DNA of 64,000 nucleotides. It comes from Meghimatium bilineatum (taxonomy: Eukaryota > Mollusca > Gastropoda > Stylommatophora > Philomycidae). The DNA lies in assembly GCA_034231615.1 (NCBI GenBank), contig CM067306.1, positions 31,690,617-31,754,616 of the forward strand, in the 5' to 3' direction. Made by a program: the position numbers and the translations under genes. Position 1 is the stretch's first letter, and each line of letters opens with the position of its first letter. Of this stretch, positions 44,101-57,680 are shown one piece after another. A model generated the notes under the pieces. That model was given only the letters and a program-made list of their open reading frames with translations, ran no database searches and was not told where the DNA came from.

Positions 44101-47100
44101 CACTATAGGAACTAAGTAGAAATAGAATGTGTTTATATGTAGCATAAAAAAAGAATATTCTTTTTAAATGTTAATTTTTGGAATTTTGCACTATAGGATC
44201 TAAGTAGTAAAAGAATGTGTTTATGTACATAAATATAAAATAGTAAATTTTTTAATGTTTATTTTTTGAATTTTGCACTATAGGAATTAAGTAGAAAAAG
44301 AACGTGTTTATATGTCATATATACAAGGTAAATTTTATAAAAATATTTACTTCTGATTTTTGCACTATAGGAATTAAGAAGAAATAGAATGTGTTTATAT
44401 GTCATATATAAAGAAAATTTTTTAAAATGTTTATAAGAATGTGTTAATATGGCGCATATTTACATACAAAGCATATTTTATAAAAATGTTTACTTCTGAA
44501 TTTTGCACTATAGAAACTAGGTAGAAAAAAATAATGTCATAGGAACTAAGTAGAAAAAGAATGTGTTTATATGTCATATATTTATATACAAGGTAAATTT
44601 TATAAAAATATTTACTTCTGATTTTTGCATCATAGGAACTAAGTAGAAAAAGAATGTGTTTATATGTCACATAAAAAGAAAAAGGAAATTTTATAAAAAT
44701 GTTTATTTTTGAATTTTGCACTATAGGAACTAAGTAGAAATAGAATGTGTTTATATGTAGCATAAAAAAAGAATATTCTTTTTAAATGTTAATTTTTGGA
44801 ATTTTGCACTATAGGATCTAAGTAGTAAAAGAATGTGTTTATGTACATAAATATAAAATAGTAAATTTTTTAATGTTTATTTTTTGAATTTTGCACTATA
44901 GGAATTAAGTAGAAAAAGAATGTGTTTATATGTCATATATACAAGGAAAATTTTATAAAAATATTTACTTCTGATTTTTGCACTATAGGAATTAAGTAGA
45001 AATGGAATGTGTTTATATGTCACATAAAAAGAAAAAAGGAAATTTTATAAAAATGTTTATTTTTTGAATTTTGCACTATAGGATCTAAGCAGTAAAAGAA
45101 TGTGTTTATATAGTAGCATAAATATAAAATAGTAAATTTTTGTGATGTTTATTTTTTAAATTTTGCACTATAGGAATTAAGTAGAAAAAGAATGTGTTTA
45201 TATGTCGCATCAAAAGAAAATTTTTAAAATTTATTATAAGAATGTATTAATATGGCGCATATTTACATACAAAGTATATTTTATAAAAATGTTTACTTCT
45301 GAATTTTGCACTATTGGAACTAAGCAGAAAAAAATGTGTTTATATGTCATATATTTATATACAAGGTAAATTTTAGTAAAATATTTACTTCTGATTTTTG
45401 CACTATAGGAACTAAGTAGAAATAGAATGTGTTTATATGTAGCATAAAAAAAGAATATTCTTTTTAAATGTTAATTTTTTGAATTTCTACTATAGGATTT
45501 AAGTAGAAAAGGAATGTATTTATATGTCATATATACAAGGTAAATTTTATAAAAATATTTACTTCTGATTTTTGCACTATAGGAATTAAGTAGAAATAGA
45601 ATGTGTTTATATGTCGCATAAAAAGAAAATTTTTAAAAATGTTTATAAGAATGTGTTAATATGGCGCATATTTACATACAAAGTATATTTTATACAAATG
45701 TTTACTTCTGAATTTTGCACTATAGAAACTAGGTAAAAAAAAATGTCATAAGAACTAAGTAGAAAAAGAATGTGTTTATATGTCATATATTTATATACAA
45801 GGTAAATTTTATAAAAATATTTACTTCTGATTTTTGCATCATAGGAACTAAGTAGAAAAAGAATGTGTTTATATGTCACATAAAAAGAAAAAGGAAATTT
45901 TATAAAAATGTTTATTTTTGAATTTTGCACTATAGGAACTAAGTAGAAATAGAATGTGTTTATATGTAGCATAAAAAAAGAATATTCTTTTTAAATGTTA
46001 ATTTTTGGAATTTTGCACTATAGGATCTAAGTAGTAAAAGAATGTGTTTATGTACATAAATATAAAATAGTAAATTTTTTAATGTTTATTTTTTGAATTT
46101 TGCACTATAGGAATTAAGTAGAAAAAGAATGTGTTTATATGTCATATATACAAGGTAAATTTTATAAAAATATTTACTTCTGATTTTTGCACTATAGGAA
46201 TTAAGAAGAAATAGAATGTGTTTATATGTCATATATAAAGAAAAATTTTTTAAATGTTTATAAGAATGTGTTAATATGGCGCATATTTACATACAAAGTA
46301 TATTTTATAAAAATGTTTACTTCTGAATTTTGCACTATAGAAACTAGGTAGAAAAAAATAATGTCATAGGAACTAATTAGAAAAAGAATGTGTTTATATG
46401 TCAAATATTTATATACAAGGTAAATTTTATAAAAATATTTACTTCTGATTTTTGCACTATAGGAACTAAGTAGAAATAGAATGTGTTTATATGTAGCATA
46501 AAAAAAGAATATTCTTTTTAAATGTTAATTTTTTGAATTTTGCACTATAGGATTTAAGTAGAAAAGGAATGTATTTATATGTCATATATACAAGGTAAAT
46601 TTTATAAAAATATTTACTTCTGATTTTTGCACTATAGGAATTAAGTAGAAATAGAATGTGTTTATATGTCGCATAAAAAGAAAATTTTTAAAAATGTTTA
46701 TAAGAATGTGTTAATATGGCGCATATTTACATACAAAGTATATTTTATACAAATGTTTACTTCTGAATTTTGCACTATAGAAACTAGGTAAAAAAAAATG
46801 TCATAAGAACTAAGTAGAAAAAGAATGTGTTTATATGTCATATATTTATATACAAGGTAAATTTTATAAAAATATTTACTTCTGATTTTTGCATCATAGG
46901 AACTAAGTAGAAAAAGAATGTGTTTATATGTCACATAAAAAGAAAAAGGAAATTTTATAAAAATGTTTATTTTTGAATTTTGCACTATAGGAACTAAGTA
47001 GAAATAGAATGTGTTTATATGTAGCATAAAAAAAGAATATTCTTTTTAAATGTTAATTTTTGGAATTTTGCACTATAGGATCTAAGTAGTAAAAGAATGT

Positions 47101-47770
47101 GTTTATGTACATAAATATAAAATAGTAAATTTTTTAATGTTTATTTTTTGAATTTTGCACTATAGGAATTAAGTAGAAAAAGAACGTGTTTATATGTCAT
47201 ATATACAAGGTAAATTTTATAAAAATATTTACTTCTGATTTTTGCACTATAGGAATTAAGAAGAAATAGAATGTGTTTATATGTCATATATAAAGAAAAT
47301 TTTTTAAAATGTTTATAAGAATGTGTTAATATGGCGCATATTTACATACAAAGCATATTTTATAAAAATGTTTACTTCTGAATTTTGCACTATAGAAACT
47401 AGGTAGAAAAAAATAATGTCATAGGAACTAAGTAGAAAAAGAATGTGTTTATATGTCATATATTTATATACAAGGTAAATTTTATAAAAATATTTACTTC
47501 TGATTTTTGCATCATAGGAACTAAGTAGAAAAAGAATGTGTTTATATGTCACATAAAAAGAAAAAGGAAATTTTATAAAAATGTTTATTTTTGAATTTTG
47601 CACTATAGGAACTAAGTAGAAATAGAATGTGTTTATATGTAGCATAAAAAAAGAATATTCTTTTTAAATGTTAATTTTTGGAATTTTGCACTATAGGATC
47701 TAAGTAGTAAAAGAATGTGTTTATGTACATAAATATAAAATAGTAAATTTTTTAATGTTTATTTTTTGAA
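42000..47770. repeat. 2,882-bp tandem duplication within the satellite
   Basis: Segments from about 42.0-44.9 kb and 44.9-47.8 kb match at an offset of 2,882 bases and share private variants. Examples are 'aacgtgttta' at 44301 and 47183, and 'aaagcatatttta' at 44469 and 47351. Confidence 0.85.
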
Positions 47771-50700
47771 TTTTGCACTATAGGAATTAAGTAGAAAAAG
47801 AATGTGTTTATATGTCATATATACAAGGTAAATTTTATAAAAATATTTACTTCTGATTTTTGCACTATAGGAATTAAGAAGAAATAGAATGTGTTTATAT
47901 GTCATATATAAAGAAAATTTTTTTAAATGTTTATAAGAATGTGTTAATATGGCGCATATTTACATACAAAGTATATTTTATAAAAATGTTTACTTCTGAA
48001 TTTTGCACTATAGAAACTAGGTAGAAAAAAATAATGTCATAGGAACTAATTAGAAAAAGAATGTGTTTATATGTCATATATTTATATACAAGGTAAATTT
48101 TATAAAAATATTTACTTCTGATTTTTGCATCATAGGAACTAAGTAGAAAAAGAATGTGTTTATATGTCACATAAAAAGAAAAAGGAAATTTTATAAAAAT
48201 GTTTATTTTTGAATTTTGCACTATAGGAACTAAGTAGAAATAGAATGTGTTTATATGTAGCATAAAAAAAGAATATTCTTTTTAAATGTTAATTTTTTGA
48301 ATTTTGCACTATAGGAATTAAGTAGAAAAAGAATGTATGTCATATATACAAGGTAAATTTTATAAAAATATTTACTTCTGATTTTTGCACTATAGGAATT
48401 AAGTAGAAATAGAATGTGTTTATATGTCGCATAAAAAGAAAATTTTTAAAAATGTTTATAAGAATGTGTTAATATGGCGCATATTTACATACAAAGTATA
48501 TTTTATAAAAATGTTTACTTCTGAATTTTGCACTATAGAAACAAGGTAGAAAAAAATAATGTCATAGGAACTAAGTAGAAAAAGAATTTGTTTATATGTC
48601 ATATATTTATGTACAAGGTAAATTTTATAAAAATATTTACTTCTGATTTTTGCATCATAGGAACTAAGTAGAAAAAGAATGTGTTTATATGTCACATAAA
48701 AAGAAAAAGGAAATTTTATAAAAATGTTTATTTTTGAATTTTGCACTATAGGAACTAAGTAGAAATAGAATGTGTTTATATGTAGCATAAAAAAAGAATA
48801 TTCTTTTTAAATGTTAATTTTTGGAATTTTGCACCATAGGATCTAAGTAGTAAAAGAATGTGTTTATGTACATAAATATAAAATAGTAAATTTTTTAATG
48901 TTTATTTTTTGAATTTTGCACTATAGGAATTAAGTAGAAAAAGAACGTGTTTATATGTCATATATACAAGGTAAATTTTATAAAAATATTTACTTCTGAT
49001 TTTTGCACTATAGGAATTAAGAAGAAATAGAATGTGTTTATATGTCATATATAAAGAAAATTTTTTAAAATGTTTATAAGAATGTGTTAATATGGCGCAT
49101 ATTTACATACAAAGTATATTTTATAAAAATGTTTACTTCTGAATTTTGCACTATAGAAACTAGGTAGAAAAAAATAATGTCATAGGAACTAAGTAGAAAA
49201 AGAATGTGTTTATATGTCATATATTTATATACAAGGTAAATTTTATAAAAATATTTACTTCTGATTTTTGCATCATAGGAACTAAGTAGAAAAAGAATGT
49301 GTTTATATGTCACAAAAAAAGAAAAAGGAAATTTTATAAAAATGTTTATTTTTGAATTTTGCACTATAGGAACTAAGTAGAAATAGAATGTGTTTATATG
49401 TAGCATAAAAAAAGAATATTCTTTTTAAATGTTAATTTTTTGAATTTTGCACTATAGGAATTAAGTAGAAAAGGAATGTATTTATATGTCATATATACAA
49501 GGTAAATTTTATAAAAATATTTACTTCTGATTTTTGCACTATAGGAATTAAGTAGAAATAGAATGTGTTTATATGTCACATAAAAAGAACATTTTTAAAA
49601 ATGTTTATAAGAATGTGTTAATATGGCGCATATTTACATACAAAGTATATTTTATAAAAATGTTTACTTCTGAATTTTGCACTATAGAAACAAGGTAGAA
49701 AAAAATAATGTCATAGGAACTAAGTAGAAAAAGAATTTGTTTATATGTCATATATTTATGTACAAGGTAAATTTTATAAAAATATTTACTTCTGATTTTT
49801 GCATCATAGGAACTAAGTAGAAAAAGAATGTGTTTATATGTCACATAAAAAGAAAAAGGAAATTTTATAAAAATGTTTATTTTTGAATTTTGCACTATAG
49901 GAACTAAGTAGAAATAGAATGTGTTTATATGTAGCATAAAAAAAGAATATTCTTTTTAAATGTTAATTTTTGGAATTTTGCACTATAGGATCTAAGTAGT
50001 AAAAGAATGTGTTTATGTACATAAATATAAAATAGTAAATTTTTTAATGTTTATTTTTTGAATTTTGCACTATAGGAATTAAGTAGAAAAAGAACGTGTT
50101 TATATGTCATATATACAAGGTAAATTTTATAAAAATATTTACTTCTGATTTTTGCACTATAGGAATTAAGAAGAAATAGAATGTGTTTATATGTCATATA
50201 TAAAGAAAAATTTTTTAAATGTTTATAAGAATGTGTTAATATGGCGCATATTTACATACAAAGCATATTTTATAAAAATGTTTACTTCTGAATTTTGCAC
50301 TATAGAAACTAGGTAGAAAAAAATAATGTCATAGGAACTAAGTAGAAAAAGAATGTGTTTATATGTCATATATTTATATACAAGATAAATTTTATAAAAA
50401 TATTTACTTCTGATTTTTGCATCATAGGAACTAAGTAGAAAAAGAATGTGTTTATATGTCACAAAAAAAGAAAAAGGAAATTTTATAAAAATGTTTATTT
50501 TTGAATTTTGCACTATAGGAACTAAGTAGAAATAGAATGTGTTTATATGTAGCATAAAAAAAGAATATTCTTTTTAAATGTTAATTTTTTGAATTTTGCA
50601 CTATAGGAATTAAGTAGAAAAGGAATGTATTTATATGTCATATATACAAGGTAAATTTTATAAAAATATTTACTTCTGATTTTTGCACTATAGGAATTAA

Positions 50701-53700
50701 GTAGAAATAGAATGTGTTTATATGTCGCATAAAAAGAAAAATTTTAAAAAATGTTTATAAGAATGTGTTAATATGGCGCATATTTACATACAAAGTATAT
50801 TTTATACAAATGTTTACTTCTGAATTTTGCACTATAGAAACTAGGTAGAAAAAAAAAATGTCATAGGAACTAAGTAGAAAAAGAATGTGTTTATATGTCA
50901 TATATTTATATACAAGGTAAATTTTATAAAAATATTTACTTCTGATTTTTGCATCATAGGAACTAAGTAGAAAAAGAATGTGTTTATATGTCACATAAAA
51001 AGAAAAAGGAAATTTTAAAAAAATGTTTATTTTTGAATTTTGCACTATAGGAACTAAGTAGAAATAGAATGTGTTTATATGTAGCATAAAAAAAGAATAT
51101 TCTTTTTAAATGTTAATTTTTGGAATTTTGCACTATAGGATCTAAGTAGTAAAAGAATGTGTTTATGTACATAAATATAAAATAGTAAATTTTTTAATGT
51201 TTATTTTTTGAATTTTGCACTATAGGAATTAAGTAGAAAAAGAATGTGTTTATATGTCATATATACAAGGTAAATTTTATAAAAATATGTACATCTGATT
51301 TTTGCACTATAGGAATTAAGTAGAAATAGAATGTGTTTATATGTCGCATAAAAAGAAAATTTTTTAAAATGTTTATAAGAATGTGTTAATATGGCGCATA
51401 TTTACATACAAAGTATATTTTATAAAAATGTTTACTTCTGAATTTTGCACTATAGAAACTAGGTAGAAAAAAATAATGTCATAGGAACTAAGTAGAAAAA
51501 GAATGTGTTTATATGTTATATATTTATATACAAGGTAAATTTCATAAAAATATTTACTTCTGATTTTTGCATCATAGGAACTAAGTAGAAAAAGAATGTG
51601 TTTATATGTCACATCAAAAGAAAAAGGAAATTTTATAAAAATGTTTATTTTTGAATTTTGCACTATAGAAACTAGGTAGAAAAAAATAATGTCATAGGAA
51701 CTAAGTAGAAAAAGAATGTGTTTATATGTCATATATTTATATACAAGGTAAATTTCATAAAAATATTTACTTCTGATTTTTGCATCATAGGAACTAAGTA
51801 GAAAAAGAATGTGTTTATATGTCACAAAAAAAGAAAAAGGAAATTTTATAAAAATGTTTATTTTTGAATTTTGCACTATAGGAACTAAGTAGAAATAGAA
51901 TGTGTTTATATGTAGCATAAAAAAAGAATATTCTTTTTAAATGTTAATTTTTTGAATTTTGCACTATAGGAATTAAGTAGAAAAGGAATGTATTTATATG
52001 TCATATATACAAGGTAAATTTTATAAAAATATTTACTTCTGATTTTTGCACTATAGGAATTAAGTAGAAATAGAATGTGTTTATATGTCGCATAAAAAGA
52101 AAATTTTTAAAAATGTTTATAAGAATGTGTTAATATGGCGCATATTTACATACAAAGTATATTTTATACAAATGTTTACTTCTGAATTTTGCACTATAGA
52201 AACTAGGTAGAAAAAAAAAATGTCATAGGAACTAAGTAGAAAAAGAATGTGTTTATATGTCATATATTTATATACAAGGTAAATTTTATAAAAATATTTA
52301 CTTCTGATTTTTGCATCATAGGAACTAAGTAGAAAAAGAATGTGTTTATATGTCATATATTTATATACAAGGTAAATTTTATAAAAATGTTTATTTTTGA
52401 ATTTTGCACTATAGAAACTAGGTAGAAAAAAATAATGTCATAGGAACTAAGTAGAAAAAGAATGTGTTTATATGTCATATATTTATATACAAGGTAAATT
52501 TCATAAAAATATTTACTTCTGATTTTTGCATCATAGGAACTAAGTAGAAAAAGAATGTGTTTATATGTCACAAAAAAAGAAAAAGGAAATTTTATAAAAA
52601 TGTTTATTTTTGAATTTTGCACTATAGGAACTAAGTAGAAATAGAATGTGTTTATATGTAGCATAAAAAAAGAATATTCTTTTTAAATGTTTATAAGAAT
52701 GTGTTAATATGGCGCATATTTACATACAAAGTATATTTTATACAAATGTTTACTTCTGAATTTTGCACTATAGAAACTAGGTAGAAAAAAAAATGTCATA
52801 GGAACTAAGTAGAAAAAGAATGTGTTTATATGTCATATATTTATATACAAGGTAAATTTTATAAAAATATTTACTTCTGATTTTTGCATCATAGGAACTA
52901 AGTAGAAAAAGAATGTGTTTATATGTCACATAAAAAGAAAAAGGAAATTTTATAAAAATGTTTATTTTTGAATTTTGCACTATAGGAACTAAGCAGTAAA
53001 AGAATGTTTTTATGTAGCATAAATATAAAATAGTAAATTTTTTTAATGTTTATTTTTGAATTTTGCTCTATAGGATATAGTAGAAAAAGAATGTGTTTAT
53101 ATGTCATATATACAAGGAAAATTTTATAAAATATTTACTTCTGATTTTTGCACTATAGGAATTAAGTAGAAAAAGAATGTGTTTATATGTCGCATCAAAA
53201 GAAAATTTTTTAAATTTTTTATAAGAATGTGTTAATATGGCGCATATTTACATACAAAGTATATTTTATAAAAATGTTTACTTCTGAATTTTGCACTATT
53301 GGAACTAAGTAGAAAAAGAATGTGTTTATATGTCATATATTTATATACAAGGTAAATTTTAGTAAAATATTTACTTCTGATTTTTGCACTATAGGAACTA
53401 AGTAGTAAAAGAATGTGTTTATGTACATAAATATAAAATAGTAAATTTTTTAATGTTTATTTTTTGAATTTTGCACTATAGGAATTAAGTAGAAAAGAAT
53501 GTGTTTATATGTCATATATACAAGGTAAATTTTATAAAAATATTTACTTCTGATTTTTGCACTATAGGAATTAAGTAGAAATAGAATGTGTTTATATGTC
53601 GCATAAAAATGAAATTTTTTTAAATGTTTATAAGAATGTGCTAATATGGCGCATATTTACATACAAAGTATATTTTATAAAAATGTTTACTTCTGAATTT

Positions 53701-56700
53701 TGCACTATTGAAACTAGGTAGAAAAAAATAATGTCATAGGAACTAAGTAGAAAAAGAATGTGTTTATATGTCATATATTTATATACAAGGTAAATTTTAT
53801 AAAAATATTTACTTCTTTTTTTGCATCATAGGAACTAAGTAGAAAAAGAATGTGTTTATATGTCACATAAAAAGAAAAAGGAAATTTTATAAAAATGTTT
53901 ATTTTTGAATTTTGCACTATAGGAACTAAGCAGTAAAAGAATGTTTTTATGTAGCATAAATATAAAATAGTAAATTTTTTTAATGTTTATTTTTTGAATT
54001 TTGCTCTATAGGATATAGTAGAAAAAGAATGTGTTTATATGTCATATATACAAGGAAAATTTTATAAAATATTTACTTCTGATTTTTGCACTATAGGAAT
54101 TAAGTAGAAAAAGAATGTGTTTATATGTCGCATCAGAAGAAAAATTTTTAAATTTTTTATAAGAATGTGTTAATATGGCGCATATTTACATACATAGTAT
54201 ATTTTATAAAAATGTTTACTTCTGAATTTTGCACTATTGGAACTAAGCAGAAAAAAATGTGTTTATATGTCAAATATTTATATACAAGGTAAATTTTATA
54301 AAAATATTTACTTCTGATTTTTGCACTATAGGAACTAAGTAGAAATAGAATGTGTTTATATGTAGCATAAAAAAAGAATATTCTTTTTAAATGTTAATTT
54401 TTTGAATTTTGCACTATAGGATTTAAGTAGAAAAGGAATGTATTTATATGTCATATATACAAGGTAAATTTTATAAAAATATTTACTTCTGATTTTTGCA
54501 CTATAGGAATTAAGTAGAAATAGAATGTGTTTATATGTCGCATAAAAAGAAAATTTTTAAAAATGTTTATAAGAATGTGTTAATATGGCGCATATTTACA
54601 TACAAAGTATATTTTATACAAATGTTTACTTCTGAATTTTGCACTATAGAAACTAGGTAAAAAAAAATGTCATAAGAACTAAGTAGAAAAAGAATGTGTT
54701 TATATGTCATATATTTATATACAAGGTAAATTTTATAAAAATATTTACTTCTGATTTTTGCATCATAGGAACTAAGTAGAAAAAGAATGTGTTTATATGT
54801 CACATAAAAAGAAAAAGGAAATTTTATAAAAATGTTTATTTTTGAATTTTGCACTATAGGAACTAAGTAGAAATAGAATGTGTTTATATGTAGCATAAAA
54901 AAAGAATATTCTTTTTAAATGTTAATTTTTGGAATTTTGCACTATAGGATCTAAGTAGTAAAAGAATGTGTTTATGTACATAAATATAAAATAGTAAATT
55001 TTTTAATGTTTATTTTTTGAATTTTGCACTATAGGAATTAAGTAGAAAAAGAATGTGTTTATATGTCATATATACAAGGTAAATTTTATAAAAATATTTA
55101 CTTCTGATTTTTGCACTATAGGAATTAAGAAGAAATAGAATGTGTTTATATGTCATATATAAAGAAAATTTTTTTAAATGTTTATAAGAATGTGTTAATA
55201 TGGCGCATATTTACATACAAAGTATATTTTATAAAAATGTTTACTTCTGAATTTTGCACTATAGAAACTAGGTAGAAAAAAATAATGTCATAGGAACTAA
55301 TTAGAAAAAGAATGTGTTTATATGTCATATATTTATATACAAGGTAAATTTTATAAAAATATTTACTTCTGATTTTTGCATCATAGGAACTAAGTAGAAA
55401 AAGAATGTGTTTATATGTCACATAAAAAGAAAAAGGAAATTTTATAAAAATGTTTATTTTTGAATTTTGCACTATAGGAACTAAGTAGAAATAGAATGTG
55501 TTTATATGTAGCATAAAAAAAGAATATTCTTTTTAAATGTTAATTTTTTGAATTTTGCACTATAGGAATTAAGTAGAAAAAGAATGTATGTCATATATAC
55601 AAGGTAAATTTTATAAAAATATTTACTTCTGATTTTTGCACTATAGGAATTAAGTAGAAATAGAATGTGTTTATATGTCGCATAAAAAGAAAATTTTTTA
55701 AAATGTTTATAAGAATGTGTTAATATGGCGCATATTTACATACAAAGTATATTTTATAAAAATGTTTACTTCTGAATTTTGCACTATAGAAACTAGGTAG
55801 AAAAAAATAATGTCATAGGAACTAAGTAGAAAAAGAATGTGTTTATATGTCATATATTTATGTACAAGGTAAATTTTATAAAAATATTTACTTCTGATTT
55901 TTGCATCATAGGAACTAAGTAGAAAAAGAATGTGTTTATATGTCACATAAAAAGAAAAAGGAAATTTTATAAAAATGTTTATTTTTGAATTTTGCACTAT
56001 AGGAACTAAGTAGAAATAGAATGTGTTTATATGTAGCATAAAAAAAGAATATTCTTTTTAAATGTTAATTTTTGGAATTTTGCACTATAGGATCTAAGTA
56101 GTAAAAGAATGTGTTTATGTACATAAATATAAAATAGTAAATTTTTTAATGTTTATTTTTTGAATTTTGCACTATAGGAATTAAGTAGAAAAAGAATGTG
56201 TTTATATGTCATATATACAAGGTAAATTTTATAAAAATATTTACTTCTGATTTTTGCACTATAGGAATTAAGAAGAAATAGAATGTGTTTATATGTCATA
56301 TATAAAGAAAATTTTTTTAAATGTTTATAAGAATGTGTTAATATGGCGCATATTTACATACAAAGCATATTTTATAAAAATGTTTACTTCTGAATTTTGC
56401 ACTATAGAAACTAGGTAGAAAAAAATAATGTCATAGGAACTAAGTAGAAAAAGAATGTGTTTATATGTCATATATTTATATACAAGGTAAATTTTATAAA
56501 AATATTTACTTCTGATTTTTGCATCATAGGAACTAAGTAGAAAAAGAATGTGTTTATATGTCACAAAAAAAGAAAAAGGAAATTTTATAAAAATGTTTAT
56601 TTTTGAATTTTGCACTATAGGAACTAAGTAGAAATAGAATGTGTTTATATGTAGCATAAAAAAAGAATATTCTTTTTAAATGTTAATTTTTTGAATTTTG

Positions 56701-57680
56701 CACTATAGGAATTAAGTAGAAAAGGAATGTATTTATATGTCATATATACAAGGTAAATTTTATAAAAATATTTACTTCTGATTTTTGCACTATAGGAATT
56801 AAGTAGAAATAGAATGTGTTTATATGTCGCATAAAAAGAAAATTTTTTAAAATGTTTATAAGAATGTGTTAATATGGCGCATATTTACATACAAAGTATA
56901 TTTTATAAAAATGTTTACTTCTGAATTTTGCACTATAGAAACTAGGTAGAAAAAAATAATGTCATAGGAACTAAGTAGAAAAAGAATGTGTTTATATGTC
57001 ATATATTTATATACAAGGTAAATTTCATAAAAATATTTACTTCTGATTTGTGCATCATAGGAACTAAGTAGAAAAAGAATGTGTTTATATGTCACAAAAA
57101 AAGAAAAAGGAAATTTTATAAAAATGTTTATTTTTGAATTTTGCACTATAGGAACTAAGTAGAAATAGAATGTGTTTATATGTAGCATAAAAAAAGAATA
57201 TTCTTTTTAAATGTTAATTTTTTGAATTTTGCACTATAGGAATTAAGTAGAAAAGGAATGTATTTATATGTCATATATACAAGGTAAATTTTATAAAAAT
57301 ATTTACTTCTGATTTTTGCACTATAGGAATTAAGTAGAAATAGAATGTGTTTATATGTCGCATAAAAAGAAAATTTTTAAAAATGTTCATAAGAATGTGT
57401 TAATATGGCGCATATTTACATACAAAGTATATTTTATACAAATGTTTACTTCTGAATTTTGCACTATAGAAACTAGGTAGAAAAAAAAAATGTCATAGGA
57501 ACTAAGTAGAAAAAGAATGTGTTTATATGTCATATATTTATATACAAGGTAAATTTCATAAAAATATTTACTTCTGATTTTTGCATCATAGGAACTAAGT
57601 AGAAAAAGAATGTGTTTATATGTCACAAAAAAAGAAAAAGGAAATTTTATAAAAATGTTTATTTTTGAATTTTGCACTAT
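46698..57680. repeat. 618-bp higher-order repeat region with 531-bp variants
   Basis: The F-type anchor ('gtgttaatatggcgcat') recurs at 618-bp steps (for example 47313 to 47931, 48456 to 49074, 49605 to 50223, 50755 to 51373, 55707 to 56325). It also recurs at 531-bp steps (49074 to 49605, 56325 to 56856, 56856 to 57387). Monomer order in the long form is F-G-A-B-C-D-E; the short form lacks the 87-bp D monomer. Blocks about 47.9-49.4 and 55.2-56.7 kb repeat at an offset of 7,251. Confidence 0.9.
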
